DNA from: Lachnospiraceae bacterium
GTDB taxonomy: Bacteria > Bacillota > Clostridia > Lachnospirales > Lachnospiraceae
Direction: 5' to 3'
Assembly: GCA_021202575.1 (NCBI GenBank)
Contig: JAJQCU010000246.1
Location: forward strand, 1 to 5,612
Length of the DNA stretch: 5,612 nucleotides
Program-made: the position numbers and the translations under genes
The notes under the pieces: generated by a model
Seen by the model: the letters and a program-made list of their open reading frames with translations, nothing else
Database searches by the model: none
Told to the model about the DNA's origin: nothing
Part shown: positions 5,419 through 5,612 of the stretch, piece by piece
Numbering within the stretch: the stretch's first letter is position 1
Layout of the letters: the number at the start of each line of letters is the position of its first letter

Positions 5419-5612
5419 GGCGGTGAGGAACGCGATAATGACCGCCGCCGAGGAGCTTAAGCCGCCGATGGACAGGCTTCCCTCGATCACACCGCACAGG
5501 CCTGTCCGGATAGGGTATTCCTCAAACAGAATTTTGGCCGCCCCACGCAGATGGTCAGCCCAGGCACCTTCCTTTACCGGCGGAACCGTCGCGGCAGTGA
5601 ACTGTGCCCCCT
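5386..5612 (-). pseudogene. galK: Galactokinase-like GHMP kinase fragment, 3'-truncated
   Basis: The minus strand reads in from the right edge: GAQFTAATVPPVKEGAWADH, then AAKILFEEYPIRTGLCGVIEG, GSLSIGG and LSSSAAVIIAFLTALCK. The GGLSSSAA motif (5466-5443) is the ATP-phosphate-binding loop of GHMP kinases, and the WADHLRGAAKIL context fits galactokinases, which phosphorylate galactose in the Leloir pathway. Family-like sequence ends at LCK (about 5410). The remaining codons are the antisense of the metallopeptidase pseudogene and end in TAG 5388-5386. Residues normally following the motif, including the catalytic Asp region and the C-terminal half, are absent from the window. The 5' part lies beyond the right edge. 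The gene must be non-functional unless its 3' part is joined differently in the cell or the junction is an assembly error. Confidence 0.85.

Noticed and set aside
1..5612. CRISPR array, transposase or integrase
   Set aside because: I found no regularly spaced repeat series beyond the two-copy direct repeat, and no recombinase or transposase motif in any plausible frame.

Overview
The window looks like a chromosomal segment of a Gram-positive anaerobe, most likely a Lachnospiraceae-type Clostridium. This rests on the style of the class A penicillin-binding protein, the MATE transporter and the galactokinase-like protein, on sigma-A-type promoters, strong purine-rich ribosome binding sites and GC-rich rho-independent terminators. 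The species cannot be named from the sequence alone.

Left part (1-2536, minus strand): housekeeping genes. In transcription order these are a tRNA-Thr(GGU) with a near-consensus promoter, a long hairpin terminator, a complete class A (bifunctional) penicillin-binding protein, and the first 66 codons of a MATE-family efflux protein that runs off the left edge.

Middle part (about 2540-5415, plus strand): a degraded accessory island. It holds a 23-bp-period direct repeat, an isolated hairpin, and the last ~50 codons of what is probably a WYL-domain regulator, closed by a strong, probably bidirectional terminator. Next comes an apparently intact LexA-like S24 repressor with its own promoter and a clean 26-bp palindrome at the predicted transcription start. 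After that lies a long ImmA/IrrE-type (M78) zinc-metallopeptidase gene with three visible lesions: a one-base frameshift, an in-frame TGA and loss of its 3' end.

Right part (about 5404-5612, minus strand): an internal fragment of a galactokinase-like GHMP kinase containing the GLSSSAA motif. Its coding sequence stops abruptly where the metallopeptidase sequence begins, so two unrelated genes are both truncated at the same point, facing each other.

How it fits together: a self-cleaving-type repressor beside an ImmA-type protease recalls the repressor/antirepressor switches of integrative elements and prophages (for example ImmR/ImmA of ICEBs1, although there the repressor is not LexA-like). 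Here the repressor and its control region look intact while the putative partner is dead. The island is best read as the regulatory remnant of a mobile element left by a deletion that also removed the 3' part of galK. The S24 plus large M78-protein pairing is the most interesting candidate system, and intact copies elsewhere would be the place to study it.
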